Source: Flammula alnicola (Eukaryota; Basidiomycota; Agaricomycetes; Agaricales; Strophariaceae). From it: a stretch of 64,000 bases of DNA. The notes under the pieces are model-generated. The model saw only the letters and a program-made list of their open reading frames with translations. It did not search any database and had not been told where the DNA came from. The DNA is taken from assembly GCA_015499995.1 (NCBI GenBank), contig JADNRV010000130.1, positions 91,212 through 155,211 of the forward strand, read 5' to 3'. The position numbers and the translations under genes were made by a program. Shown piece after piece: positions 1-12,092 of the stretch (positions are counted from its first letter, which is position 1; each line of letters starts with the position of its first letter).

Positions 1-3000
1 GCGGGTTTCATCGTGAGTTGCACTTGCAGAAATGGCGGTGTCTTGTTCTTGGTTTGACCTTGCCAATTTCTAGCCCTACCCCATGTCTCCACGTAACACC
101 GCTGCAGCCATCATTAAGCTGTTGAAGGACACATCGTGCCACAGATTGCTCACGACCTACCAGACCCTCCGCCCGCTCGTCGATGACACCAGGTCCGAGC
201 TCGCTGCTTCCGATCCTTCATACATCTTTACCGTAGATGAAGCACCACCCTTCCAGGACATCTTCCCGAAACTCGGCCGTGAAAAGGCAGAGGATCCGTT
301 CCAGGAATATCCCAGCGGGGCGCGGGCGCCCATTGACGATGTCCTCCTCTACCTCCATTCGTCTGGCAGCACCGGCTTTCCGAAGACGATCCCGCAGACG
401 TTCAAGTCTATGGTCCACTGGGCGAGTCTCCGTACGTACATATCCTCTTCTCCCATCTATCATGTGTTTAGGCTCAAACAACGCATCCTCAGCCCCCGTA
501 ACCGATAACATCAACTATAAAGTCCCATTGACGGTGGCTGGTCATGCCCTGCCTGCATTCCACACACTAGGGATCATAGTCCACCTCATGATTGGCCTCT
601 ACGCGATGGCGCCCATCAGCCTCTTCCCCCCAGTCGCCACGACGCCGACGGCAACGCCTATGATGCCTACCCCCCATAACATCTTGGACCACACCACGCG
701 CACGCGATGCAACTCGCTCGTCGTCATCCCTGCCCTCCTCCAAGTGTGGGCTCAGGATAAGAAGGCGGTCGAGCAGTTGGCTGCCCTCGAATTCGTCGTA
801 AGCACGACAACTTATCAATATTTTTGCCAGTCGTGACAAGTACTCATTTGAGACTATAATTGCTTTTTACAGGCATACTCCGGAGGCTCCGTACCCTCGA
901 AACTGGGCAACTTCATGACCGAATCTGGCGTGTACATAATCCCCGTGTACGGCGCGACAGAGTTCGGTGCCCCGTCGGGCTTCTTCCGCAGGGAGGGCGA
1001 CGAGAAGGACTGGGAGTATCTCTCGTTCTCTGACAGAGCCGATATTCGCTGGGATGCGCAGGGCGATGGGACGTTCGAGTCACAGTTCTTGGTAGGTTTT
1101 TCGTTTTCGGTTTCATTCGGCTTTCCCGGAGGCGGACATGAGAAGGAAACTCATTTTTGTTTATTATTTTAGACTAGCGAGACACATCAAGTTTCCATAG
1201 AGAACCTCCCCGACGTCAAGGGATATGCCAGCTCTGATCTATGGGTGCAACACCCTACGAAGCCGTACTTCTGGAAAATGTGAGTTTTTCGCGCTTTCGG
1301 CTTTGAATACATTTCGCATTTCGCTGACATCCCCTTCCTCCTTTTTTTCTTTGCAGTGTCGGCCGCAAAGACGACGTTATCGTGCACACGTCCGGAGAAA
1401 AGACCGTCCCAGCGCCGATGGAGGATATCCTCATGAGCAGCCCCTAGTTCGTCTCCAAGTTTCCTTTCATTCAACGACTTGCGTCTCTAATTCATTTTTT
1501 TTAAATGCACATAGCATTATGGGCGTTACGATGTTCGGCCGCGAGCGGGACCAAGCCGGCGTCCTCATCGAGCTCAAACCGCCGCACGCTATTGATGTGA
1601 ACAACGAGAGCCAGCTTGTTAATATTAGGAATACCTTGTGGTTAGTTTGTCTTTCAAGTTTTTAGCCGTGCGTTGGGCCGCTAAATGGACACTGACTTGA
1701 CTTCCTCTTCCTCCATGTACACAGGCCGATTGTGGAAGAAGCCAACAAAGTCGCGCCGGCGTTCAGCCGCATCTTCAAAGAGATGATCCTCATCGCGTCC
1801 CGCGACAAGCCCCTTCCCCGCGCGGGCAAGGGGACCGTCATGCGCAAGGCCGCGCTGCTGGCATATCAGACGGAGATTGATGATATGTAAGTCTTTTCGA
1901 CATAGATTTATCTTCAGCATCCATAAGTTACTTACTTACTACGAACCCTATTAGATACGCCAAGGTCGATGCAACTGTCAAGGCCGAGGCGGTCGTTCCG
2001 CCGCCGTCTTGGAGCACAGAGGATACGGTGGCGTGGTTGCAGACGCAAGTCCAAGAAATTCTGTCGGGGCAGCAGTTCTCCGTCTCGAGGGATCTGTTCG
2101 AGCAAGGCATGGACAGGTAAGGCTTTTTTTGACCTTCCGTCTAATTTTACATACCTCTCATCATACATTTTCTTTCAGCTTGAGCACGACCATCCTCCGG
2201 CGTCGCATCGTAGGCGCTCTGCAAGCCAAGGACACCCACCAGCAGGCCGCAGCCAAGTTGGTCACGCAGGCGACCATATACAGCAACCCCTCCATCGACA
2301 AGCTCGCAGCGTTCCTCGTGGCGGTCGTCGCTGACCCGGAGAACTTCGTGTTCACGTCCAGCCGGACGGACGCTATCGAGTTGATGATCGCCAAGTACAG
2401 TACTGGCCTGTCTCAGCCTATCGCTCAACATAATGTCAACGGCAACAGCACCGCCAATGCACACCGGGTCGGCCGTGATGATGAGGCTGTCGTGCTCCTC
2501 ACGGGCTCGACGGGTAACCTCGGTGCGCAGATCTTGGAGTCGCTCCTGCGCGACCCGAGGGTGAAGAAAGTTTATGCGCTCAACCGGCCGTCGAGCAGCC
2601 CCAAGTCGGTGCAGGAGAGGCAGAAGGAACGGTTCACTGATAAGGGTTTGGATGTGTCCTTGCTCGAGCGCTCTTCCGGCCGGCTCGTGTTCTTGGAGGG
2701 CGAGGCGTCGCATAGGAATTTAGGCCTCAAAGATGCTATTTACGATGAGGTACGCCGCTTCGTTCCAGTATACGATTCCTGCAATGCCTCACGTGTTTTG
2801 CATTTTGTTTTTTGGGTACAGCTACGTAGCAGTGTGACGACGATCATCCACAATGCGTGGAGGCTGGACTTCAACCTGTCCCTGTCGTCCTTCGAGCCGA
2901 ACGTACAGGGCACGCGCAACCTCGTCGACCTCGCGCGGTCGAGCGCGCACGCCGCGTCGGTCAAGTTCCTGTTCACGTCGTCCATCGCGTCCGCGTTCTC

Positions 3001-3946
3001 GTGGGACAAGGCGCAGGGCGCGTACCCCGAAGAGGTCCTTGATGATCCGAAGTATGCTGTGGGGAATGGGTATGGGGAGAGTAAATATGTTGCTGAGAGG
3101 GTTAGTGGGCTCCTCCTCTTGACTTTCTTTTTTCAGTTGCGGGATTGACGTGTCTCTTCTAATTAGATCCTCGCCCAGAGCGGCCTGCAAGCGACGTCGT
3201 TCAGGATTGGCCAGATCTCCGGAGGTCATCCCAACGGTGCTTGGGCTACCTCGGACTGGGTGCCCATTCTCGTCAAGTCGAGTCTGCGTTTGAACGCCCT
3301 CCCAGCTGCCACTGGGGTAAGCTCTCGTCTCTCTCTTACTAAGAGTTGTACATACGCTAATAAATATATCAACGACCTCAGGTTGCATCGTGGCTGCCGA
3401 TGGACGCCGTGTCCAAGACGATTCTGGACGTCGCCTGGTCCGCCGAGTCTCCTGCGGCCGTCAACGTCGTGCACCCGCGCCCTGTACCGTGGAACCACGT
3501 CTTCTCGTCCGTCAACGAGGCCATCGTCCAGGAGGGCATCTCAGCTGCCAAGTTGCAGACGGTCGATTTCCAGACTTGGGTTGAGCACTTGGAAGCTCAT
3601 GCGGATAACGGTAACGCCTCTACTGAGATTTTGACCCACATCGTAAGTTGTTCGCTTTTTATTCTTCTTTTTTATATCCCTTGGGTTTCTTGAGCGCTTT
3701 CGTTGATGTTCATTCCTTCCAATCTACTAGCCCGCGATAAAGCTCCTTGACTTCTTCCGCGCGACATCTGCGCTGGACGCCGCGCTCCGCCAACAGGGCA
3801 AGGAGGAAGTGGAAACTGGCGGATTGGCCACGTTCTCGACGACGAAGGTCCAAGCCATCAGTGAAACTATGCAGACATTGCCTGCCATTGGCGAGGCGCA
3901 TGCCCAGATGTGGGTCAAGTATTGGAAAGGGGTTGGATTCCTTTAG
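1..3946 (+). CDS. NRPS-like adenylate-forming reductase (A-T-R), copy 1, 5'-truncated by window edge
   Basis: Single-module enzyme: an adenylation domain activates a carboxylic acid, a carrier domain binds it as a thioester and a reductase domain releases it with NAD(P)H as aldehyde or alcohol. Exons read: 1-12, 74-431, 493-797, 873-1091, 1173-1279, 1357-1446, 1515-1640, 1725-1886, 1955-2116, 2179-2749, 2822-3100, 3167-3316, 3382-3642, 3731-3946 (3018 nt, in frame, 1005 residues seen). Visible motifs: A3 YLHSSGSTGFPKT, A5 VYGATEFG, GRKDDVIVHTSGEK, A10 PRAGKG; carrier site LFEQGMDSL, its serine codon split by an intron; reductase nucleotide motif LLTGSTGNLGAQ and YGESKYVAER (Y-x3-K). The apparent stop at 1445-1447 is an intron donor (CCCTA/GTTCGT) and the join gives a Tyr codon. 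By comparison with copy 2 about 97 N-terminal residues lie left of the window. Substrate cannot be told from sequence. No condensation domain. Confidence 0.93.
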
Positions 3947-4025
3947 TTGTTAGGCACGATGATGAGGAATTGTTGCTTGCAGTATTGTCGTTAGTTTTTG
4001 TATGTACAGTAGATTGTCAACGCTT

Positions 4026-5720
4026 CGCATGTATTATAATAAAGTCGTCCGTGAGCTATCGACCTCTCCAACTATCTGATTCGCGATACATAGGCGCACG
4101 AAATCAGAGTGCTGAAATAACGCGTCTCCATCGTGGATTACAACGGACAATTGCAAATGAGTCGAGTGCGGTAGCCTATTAGTCTATCTATGCCTTGACT
4201 CCTCCAACTGAGTCCTTCCCCCCTTGGGCGCTTTTTGGTTGCAGAGATATGCCAGCTCGAGGTGGCTCCGACGATGACGACGACAGAAGTCTTGCAGCTC
4301 ATAGAGGAAGTATGCGAAGATTGAGAGCTATCGACGGGCTTGCCGCAATAGGTCAACTGTGAGCACTGAGTCATATGAGCTGTCCTGTCGTCGGCCGTCA
4401 TCGCGGCTCCCCCTTGCAATGGCCGTCGTTCTCGAGCAACCGCAAATCCCCTATGTACTAATCTACGGTGTATGCCTATCGACAGTCTTTGGTCTGATAA
4501 TCCATCGCGACCGGGGTAACTAGGACGACGACGACAGATGCTCAAAGAGGAAGTATGCGAAGGCGAGAGCTATCGACGGGCGTGCCGCAATAGGTCGGCT
4601 GTGAGCACTGAATCGTATGAGCGGTTCTGTCGTCAATCGTCGTCGCAGACCCTTGCATCCCAACATCCAGGATGCGCAGGCCCCCCAGACGAAGAACGTC
4701 TCGCGCCGCCAACCGTCACTGGCCTACTACGGTCTACCGACATCTACATTAACCTCGCATCCGAGTTTTTTGCGCGCCTTTGGCCGTGTTGTATAGTGTG
4801 GTGGCGGTGTGGTGTGGACTACCCCGGTGGACTCGTGGAGACTGTAGTCGCCAGAGTCATGGCAATAGCGATAGGTACTGGGTCGAAGGGTAGTGGTGTT
4901 TATCTTTGAAATTGCCGAAGCAAGATCATGGAAGATCGACGTGCCCCACATTGGGTCACCCTACCGCTATGCATGACTCTTTCGGGGCGCCAGATTAGGA
5001 TAGACAAGAGACAAGGAGGCCGCTAAAGACATCGCGTGAGTCATGATGGAGAGCATAGGCAAATGATAAATACCGAGACGGTCGTGGCTTCCAGCCATAA
5101 ATAGGCACCACGACATGTCGCAGAGATGAGTTCAAGCACACCGTTATTGAGCGTCCAAGGGCAAATGAACTGGTCGGCCAAGGCGAGATTAATATTGTGG
5201 CGAGCAATATGGCATCGACCGCCGAGCGAGTGTCTTATGCATGGCACGTTAGTGGTCGAAAAGAAAATAGTGAGTCGACCTGGAACATACTTCATGATGA
5301 CGACTCAGCCATCAGTTTAGTGGTTGCGCGCAAACGTTGAGGAGTCTAACTTAAAGGTGAATATAGTGAACAAACGCGAAGGGCGTGGACGTACGATAGA
5401 AGTATCGCCTAGGCGAGATGGCTGACGTTGACCGATAACAACGACCACCAGCCATGTGCATGGCGATGCGGTGGTGGAAACGAAGCTACAGCACCACGCA
5501 TGTCAAGAGTAAGCGATAGCATCGAGCTCGAGGGTAGCTCGTATTGTTGTCGTATTGAGTAAAGGATATAAAATTTGAGAGAAGTGGGAGATGGTGGTGG
5601 TTTGAGATAGAGAGGGACGGAAAGGAAGGACAGGGTTTTATACACCCGCGGAGTGGCTGGCGGCCATTCTTCAAATGACGGCCATTTTCAAAACATGCCA
5701 GCCTCCAGGCGAGTTTGTAT
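4026..5720. repeat. Segmental duplication, copy 1 (partner 15344-17165)
   Basis: Starts about 80 bases after the stop of the A-T-R reductase and matches 15344-17165 in the same orientation along most of its length, with small indels. No convincing protein is encoded. Inside is a shorter direct repeat: the segment beginning GCTCATAGAGGAAGTATGCG at about 4297 recurs, diverged, at about 4539. The right end (about 5560-5715) is a module also found near 10430-10590 and 16990-17165. Confidence 0.85.
5560..5715. repeat. Dispersed repeat module M2, copy 1
   Basis: Three similar copies: 5560-5715, about 10430-10590 and about 16990-17165. Shared landmarks are a GAGAGAAG..GTGGGAGATGGTGGTGG stretch, a TTTTATACACC site and a terminal GCCTCCAGGCGAGTTT. 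No open reading frame is conserved between copies, so this looks like a non-coding mobile or duplicated fragment. Confidence 0.75.
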
Positions 5721-5729
5721 ATCCGAACG

Positions 5730-6525
5730 AATGACGTCATATGGGTTTCCAGACTAGAGTTTCATCATAGAATGCGTATCCGAGCATCCGCATACTGTTT
5801 ATGCCATGCGAGTGTTGCCGCTATTCAAAATGGCCTCTGCTGGGATTACAGCACAATATCGGGGCTCGACATGCGGAGGAAAGGAGAAGTGGCGAGAGGC
5901 GTACTGCCAGTCTAGCAAGGTCGATTAAGGGAGGGTACGGGGAATTGAAACTGGCAGTTTTAAGGATGATCGAAAGATGTTGAAGCATATGTACAACAAT
6001 TGCCAGTGATAAGAGAGTGGAGTTAAATTCAATGTGTTTGTCACAGTCAATTCGAACTTACGCTCTTGGATTCCTTATGCATGGTGATGCGCCTTTAATT
6101 CGGTAGAAACTGGTGAACCTCGACCAAGCTGGACCTGAATCTGGAATTTTCTGACCGTCCATTCATTTTCGCGATGCAGAATGGAATGCATTTCAAGAAC
6201 TGGTTTGGAATCTCTCCTTTGGAATGTGAATAACATTTTTGTCGTGTATCCGTAGTGACGAAGCGTGTTGGGAGGGATCCAGAATATCAAGAGAAGGGCG
6301 GATGGCCTCCCAGAAATCTCGAACTGTTCTCGTGAAATTTACAGCCAACGTCATGAGACTGCACTTAAGCGCCCATTCGGGCACGAGGTCTCCATGTGGT
6401 TCGAGGTATATATATTATCTGGCTGATCATCTACCGATAACACATCCTACCTCATAACAACAAGTGCGATGGACTCTGACACCTCCCCCAATTCCCAGCT
6501 CACTGTCTCTGCGCTATGTACGTTT
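5730..6525 (+). pseudogene. BTB-gene 5' relic, copy 1 (upstream region plus exon 1 only)
   Basis: Resembles the region upstream of the intact BTB gene at 13971. Shared landmarks are the TTTCATCATAGAATGCG stretch, GTTGCCGCTATTCA, the GCCCATTCGGGCACGAGGTC stretch and exon 1 from the ATG near 6471 (MDSD-SPNS-LTVSAL). Similarity stops just after the exon 1 donor (about 6525), and the BTB-coding exon 2 is absent. The fragment therefore cannot make a BTB domain. It lies next to repeat module M2, like the relic at 10 kb, where the order is reversed. Confidence 0.75.
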
Positions 6526-6731
6526 TTAACTGACTACCCTCTCCAACGGTAAATTTTACCCCCACACCAACCCCACATGCACGCATGCCTTTCGACAAAG
6601 ATATCACTAGTCTTAGAACCGGATTCAAGAATTTATAATACAAAGTCTGTAATTACAGCTGTGGCTTCGAGGTTCTATTAATATTGAATTCGGAACCGTC
6701 ACTCTCAAAATCATCTGGTCCTCTCTTTTTA

Positions 6732-8238
6732 TCACCGACCTCCTAGGGATTCTAGCATTAATATGACTAGAAACCAGCACGTAAATAGACTCACCCCCGG
6801 CATAAATCTATCCCCCGAAAACGATATCTCCTCGCGGGTCACCAATATGCCACCATGCATTCTTGATTGCCCATTGTCCGAGGTCATGCGGTTCACATGG
6901 GATAATGGGATAGGGACTTCATTAGATGTAGAGGTGGAATTTACGGACGCTACCCGCATCCTGCTATTGAACACGACCATCATAGAGTTCGAGTATACTT
7001 TCCCCAGGGCCCCGACGCTTGCTTGGTAATACGTTGGTTGGCCGGGAAGGTAATTGAGGATGAGCGTGACAATGGCGATAGTGGCTTTTGTGAAGGGAGG
7101 AACAGGGTCAGAATGGGATGTCAATTATACTATGTGCCAGAGGTGCGCATACCTGTCAGCGTTCCCGTCTCAACTATCAAGCGAATAACTCGTGTAATTA
7201 AAACATGCGTCTCCATCACTCCGCTGTCTCGACTCCTCAACTGCATAGATATATCATTAGCCAGAGCCTAAATGTAAGATTAAAGGCAAGTTTTAAACGT
7301 ACGTAGTAGGTCATAGAGATGGCAATAATGACATCGCATGCGGCACTACCGCCTTGCCATACCTTGAGAAAAATACATTAGAGCTGTTAAGGGACAAATA
7401 TATATAGATGGGTGTGAATCTGGGGACTCACCCCAAGGGCGATAAAGGAATTCTTCTTCAGAAAATTGGTGAACAACTTTGCTTGTTTCACTTGGGCGCT
7501 AATTGTGAACGCTCCTCCCAATTGGATGAGCAAGAACTGATGTAGTGAAATGCATTGATCAGGGGGTTAAACTCTCTCTCAGTGAGATTCCATGTACCAG
7601 CATCACGATCGCAGCGACATATTTTTTCTGGGACAGCACGCTGATCCTATAGGCATAGAATGCCTGTGCGACAAAGGCAGCTAAATCGAGATGGAAATTC
7701 AATATTCAGGTATGATCCCGAGTCGTTCAACAAAGGATACTCGCCCTTCCCACTCAAGATCGGCACCGAAAACCAGAGGATGTCAACATTGTTAAGAACC
7801 TCCGGATTTCCGAAGCCAGTCGCGAACGAGCGGAACGCGCTTGTCGTGAGCAGGAACGTCTGCGTTGCCTCGAGTATGTAATCCCCATAGACCAGGGCCT
7901 TGGTTGACATCTGATCCTTCGGAAATGCTAGATAATATAAATCTTGAAAGCCAGGTCATTAATTCATTGCGCCAGTTTAATAAAACCTCAAATCGCACTC
8001 ACAAACTTGCACCGAAAGCACTCCGAATAGTCCCCAATTCACCAGGTACCCGATCAGCTATTCGGCGCATGCGATGTTAATGAAAGCGACAACATAGGGC
8101 TTAGTAAAGTGCACTTACCAGCGGGCCTGCGCTGCATTAGATAGACGGAAAGATTAGGGCTCTAATGTGCGGCGATTATCACACTGCAAGTGCTCACGTT
8201 CGGCTGAGGTCAGGCGCAGCACCAGCGGCGGTCGACAT
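6732..8238 (-). CDS. DUF6534-type multi-span membrane protein
   Basis: Intact nine-exon gene typical of agaricomycetes; biochemical role unknown. Exons on the minus strand: 8238-8198, 8131-8119 (only 13 nt), 8057-8003, 7942-7754, 7680-7598, 7536-7432, 7362-7303, 7240-7153, 7084-6732; 987 nt, 328 residues. The start MSTAAGAAPD was chosen because the phase-2 end of exon 1 joins the 13-nt exon to give AGPLLIGYLVNWGLFG, the family's first helix. Later blocks fit the family: FPKDQMSTKALVYGDYILE, FATGFGNPE, WFSVPILTAFVAQAFYAYRI, LLIQLGGAFTISAQV, VWQGGSAACDVIIAISMTYY, LITRVIRLIVETGTLT and SNSMMVVFNSRMR near the C-terminus. A TATATAT stretch (8301-8308) lies about 65 bases before the start. Predicted membrane protein with about seven helices and a hydrophilic, Ser-rich tail. 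Confidence 0.88.
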
Positions 8239-8559
8239 TTCTGAGTTGAACGTGGAAAGGATTGTAGATGGAGAGCGTGAGCCCAAGACTTACAGGCTCC
8301 ATATATATCGGCCAGGCTTTTCACAAAAGGCATTTCGTTGTGACAATGCCCGGCGTGGTGCATGAGGACACACTGCATACTTCTTCGGATCTGTATCGAG
8401 GTAAGAAATGGAGATGAACGGTGTTTGAAGTAAAAATAAGTGGTTTATTCATGAACTTGCACTAATACAATAGCGCTCTGTATATCATTCGTCGCTTCCC
8501 GTCTCCAAACCGTAATTCCTTGGCCCGTGCACTGAGCCTGTGCGATAGTCATAGATCCC

Positions 8560-9853
8560 AACCATTTCCAAAGCAGGGGGATATCTGAACACTGGACACT
8601 ATCATAGCGGTTAGGAGGGCGAAGACGAAGAGAACAAGTTGCCAGCTTACAGCTAGACCCGAATCAGTGATATCAAGTCAATGGGAAGAAGACCCTGTTT
8701 TCTGAATGGAGATCGGGTCCATGGTATGGAGCATCACCTCTGTGGGCGTCCATAGTATGTTGGACGTGATGGTCTTGCTTTCCATAGTTTCTGGCCCAAA
8801 TATCCCAATATAAAGCGAGATAAATTTGTGAAACAGGTTACACTCCGTCAGGCGATATACTCGCATGGCTATTTTTAGCACACCTCGACAAGCGTGATCG
8901 TCAGAGGCGCATCTCGAACATTGGCAAGTGCGTTCACACTCGTTCTTAAATTGTGCAAGCGCGTCTGTATAGAGGAACTATTAGTAGAGATGTTGAACCA
9001 TAAAACTTTTAAGACAGCAAACAACATTTGCCGTCCGTCTGTCCGCTGTTCAAGCGAGGAGTCGTCCGGGTAATTAGGTGCATGCAGAGCTCAAGGTAGC
9101 GCTCGCCAAAGTCCAAAATCTTGTTCGACGTACTACTATTTGGTAGATGTTAGCGGGAAGCTACTAAAATAACCTCTATTCTAGCACATTGTCTTATCAA
9201 GCCCTCCGCCTTGACACAGTCAGCTGAGTCCTTGTATGAATGAGACAATATATTTATCCAAGTTCCATCCGATCATCGTCCCTCAACATGGTTAACTTAG
9301 ATGAAACGACAAAATTGAACTCGCGATATCTTCGAAGCGTTCGGGCACCTGTACATGTAACACCGCACATCAGACTATGAGATACGACCACACCGGCCAT
9401 CAACATACTGTAGCTACTTGCTAGACGAGGAGATGGCCCGTTTTTGTGACTCTCGAGTTCAAAGGTATGCTCCTCCCTTGGCCGCCACTGCCCCATTGTG
9501 CTCTCGCTAATTTCGGGCCCCTCCAGGACCGATAAGGAATATGTAGAACTCTTAAATACATGTGTTACTTGGGGATAACCTACCGACGCCAAGTTTTCGT
9601 CGTGGGAGTAGCTATTGTTAGGAATGAACCCACCTTTGCCGCTCGTTTGACCCCCGGGTGCGAGGGCTAAGTAAACAAGCCAGCAGCACGAATGGGCGCA
9701 ACAACCCCAAGAGGATTTGGTTGAACGAGAGCAGCTATACGAGACGAGATGACGATCCAGGTAACTCGTGTGCATGAGAAAGGATAGGCTGGCAAAAAAA
9801 CAATGCTCGAAGTCAGAGGCCAGGTAGAGAGCAGAAAACCAGATATAACTCAT
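8560..9853 (-). CDS. Unrecognised multi-exon gene, possibly membrane anchored (structure incomplete)
   Basis: Several minus-strand open stretches look like exons of one gene. They are an N-side block at about 9650-9290 (WRPREEHTFELESHKNGP and onward), a block near 9140-9020 (LDFGERYLELCMHLITR), one near 8975-8680 with clustered cysteines (ECERTCQCSRC) followed by NLFHKFISLYIGIFG, and a final hydrophobic segment near 8640-8590 (WQLVLFVFALLTAMIVSS) that could be a C-terminal membrane helix. I could not join all exons in frame or find a sure start, so the gene may be decayed. No family is recognised. It lies behind the DUF6534-type gene on the same strand. Confidence 0.35.
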
Positions 9854-9879
9854 CCAAGCTAGGATGGCGAAGCGAGCTT

Positions 9880-10410
9880 GCCCCCGCAGATGGCGGATAC
9901 ATAATAGAATGTGTATCCGGCACCCGCATATTGTTTATGCGGGGCTCCACCACGCGATGCCGCTATTCACTATGTATTGGAAGCTAAGAGAAGGGCATAT
10001 GGCCTCCCAAAAATCTCAAACTCTTTTCGTGAAATTGACAGCCTACGTCATGAGATGGCGCTTAAGCGCTTAAGCGCCCATTCGGGCACGAGGTCTCCAT
10101 GTGGTCTACGGTATATATTGTCTAGCTGATCGTCTACCGATAACCCATACCTCACAACCACAACTGCGATGGAATCTGACATCTCCCACAATTCCCGCGC
10201 CTTCCCAAATTCCTGGGCCACTGCCTCTGCGCCATGTACCTTTTTTTCGATCTACCGCGGTCCGCCATAGTTGACTTATTTCCATCTTGCCTTTGCTCGA
10301 TGCAGGTTGTGATCCAAATGCAGATATAAATTTCAAGTCTCCCAATGGGTCTTGTTCGAGATATACAAGAAGCATCTCGAGTCAAATAGTGCAGGGTTCG
10401 CTGTTCCGGA
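9880..10410 (+). pseudogene. BTB-gene relic, copy 2 (exon 1 and start of exon 2)
   Basis: Similar to 13310-14210 of the intact BTB gene: upstream landmarks, an ATG near 10169 with the MESDIS- start, an intron-like gap, then the start of the BTB domain (DPNADI-FKS region). Indels break the frame in exon 2 (a GGTTGTGATCC versus TTGATGATCC change and a missing base after TCTCCCAATGGG), and similarity ends about 10410, replaced by repeat module M2. Non-functional remnant. Confidence 0.75.
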
Positions 10411-10429
10411 ATGTACTTTATGGATAGCG

Positions 10430-10590
10430 TTGAGTAAAGTGTATAAAACGCGAGAGAAGAAGTGGGAGATGGTGGTGGTTTGAGATAGATACAGACGAGG
10501 AGAAAGGAGAGGGTTTTATACACCTGTGGAATGACTGACGGCTATTTTTCAAATTACAGCCGGTTTCAAAATATACCAGCCTCCAGGCGA
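10430..10590. repeat. Dispersed repeat module M2, copy 2
   Basis: Matches 5560-5715 and 16990-17165 (TTTTATACACC and GCCTCCAGGCGAGTTT landmarks). Here it follows the BTB relic, whereas at 5.6 kb it precedes it, so the two modules have been shuffled. From 10590 to 11100 I see no supported gene. Confidence 0.72.
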
Positions 10591-11102
10591 GTTTGTGAAG
10601 GCTAGATTAGGCGCCTTCAGAGGCAGTGCATGTCCGTATGTAGACATTCGTGGTCATTTGACCAATTCACCTTGCCTTGCCGTTTGCCATTCCGCGCGAC
10701 GCGACACCGCGTGGCCTGCTCGACGCGTATCCGAGCCTTCCATCCGAGACTCCGGCTTCAACTGTGGATATAATTATTGAAATTCCAAGCCTTATGTTTT
10801 CGTCTCGAGGCTTCCTCTTCACTGCAGTCATTTAATTTCTCAGCCATACGGCATAGGTGTCTACAGTGGTTTTCCCGTCCTTCCCTTCTTTATTGCCTTG
10901 CTCATTTCCAACGCTATCCAATCATTTCAACCGAAAAGTGCGCCATAACCCCCTCTCTACATTCGCTCTCTCTTCCACGCCACCCCTTAGAGGGATCACC
11001 CGGCGTGAGGCATGGAAACCCTACTAATAACGAACTCATGATTACGAAGTTCCACACCTAACGATGTGTAAGTAATGCTCTTAGACTCCATAAGAACAGC
11101 GC

Positions 11103-11616
11103 TCACGGTGAAACAACAACAAAGTCGAAGAACTCGGCAGCGAGCAAGAAACTGTGGGGTGTTTTAGCAGGTGATGGGAAGCAGTGAATGTATTAATGGC
11201 GTACGAGCAACCAGGGAATCTGATACCAAGTGTATACGTCCTGAAATTCGTTCAGTATGAATATAGGATCGGAATCGAAAGCAACGTTTACGCTGGAACT
11301 ATAGTATCATCTAGGGTGATATTCACAGTTCCTTGCAGGAGGTCAGATCGTTGGATCGAACCAACCGGAATGAAATCGGTATCTGTGTTCAGACATATAT
11401 CCACAGCTTGGGGTTCGTCACTTGTGCTGGTCCATGAAACGCCAAATTTATGGCCAATGGCAACTTGAAGGCTTGGAACGGACATCTCAAATGCGGCAAG
11501 GACTACATTGAAGTTCAAGAGAAGTAGGAATATCGCAACACTATAAGGGTATGAATGTTGATTGCCCCAGTAAATTCAGGGAAACATACTTACCATAGAC
11601 GTTGTAGAGTGAGCAT
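11103..11616 (-). CDS. Small secreted protein, 118 residues
   Basis: Four exons: 11616-11594, 11540-11292, 11240-11205, 11151-11103; 357 nt, in frame. The start gives a textbook signal peptide (MLTLQRL joined to CVAIFLLLLNFNVVLA). The mature part begins AFEMSVPSLQVAIGHKFGVS and reads like a small beta-rich secreted domain of the kind common in agaricomycetes. The last exon, LLAAEFFDFVVVSP, was preferred over read-through because it follows a clean GTACGC..CCCACAG intron and ends on a short hydrophobic strand. No catalytic motif is seen; function unknown. An open stretch upstream on the same strand (11923-11620, containing FEMEVDAYTWFLATIN) may be part of a related gene but has no clear start. 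Confidence 0.6.
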
Positions 11617-11946
11617 TGGAAACAGCGGGGAAAGGATGGATGGAATGGTTTGTCCGTATGACATGCACAGATCTTATACTGATCGTATTCTGATGGTTAT
11701 CATTGAGGGATGGGTGGGAATAGGCGTTGAATTGATACATTGCCACGGTTATGGGAGTCCCAGAGTCATTTATGGTAGCCAAGAACCACGTGTAAGCGTC
11801 AACCTCCATTTCAAAAGGGATTGTTTGATTCTTTTTGTTCGATTCAGAGTCGGCAAAGTTCATTGTCCACTGTAGACATCGTCGGCAGCGGCCTCCACGG
11901 TATTCGAGAACCGCAAGGTTCACTTCACATCAACTTACAACCGTCA

Positions 11947-12092
11947 CAGTGATGGGCATGACGGGGTTCTGACCCCGTCATGTCAAATTCAGTGATGTGC
12001 CAGTCATTGACTGGTCACAACCAGTCAGTCAGAGTCATTGATAGTCAAGTCATCGGTCAAATTGACTGGTGACTGGACTAGGGGTCCTTCCA
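11947..12092. repeat. Block of short GTCA-rich motifs, left
   Basis: About 145 bases packed with variants of GTCATGAC, CAGTCATTGACTGGTC and CAGTCA in both orientations, ending in TGACTGGACTAG. A similar block lies at 12715-12889, with the same ending in the same direction. Such dense short motifs resemble the subterminal regions of DNA transposons. The 620 bases between the blocks hold no recognised gene. Confidence 0.6.

Noticed and set aside
1440..1450. In-frame TAG in the adenylation domain of both reductases (1445-1447 and the matching site near 40213)
   Set aside because: It overlaps a donor (TA/GTTCGT) in both copies; splicing to the CATTATGGG acceptor restores a Tyr codon, so it is not a nonsense mutation.
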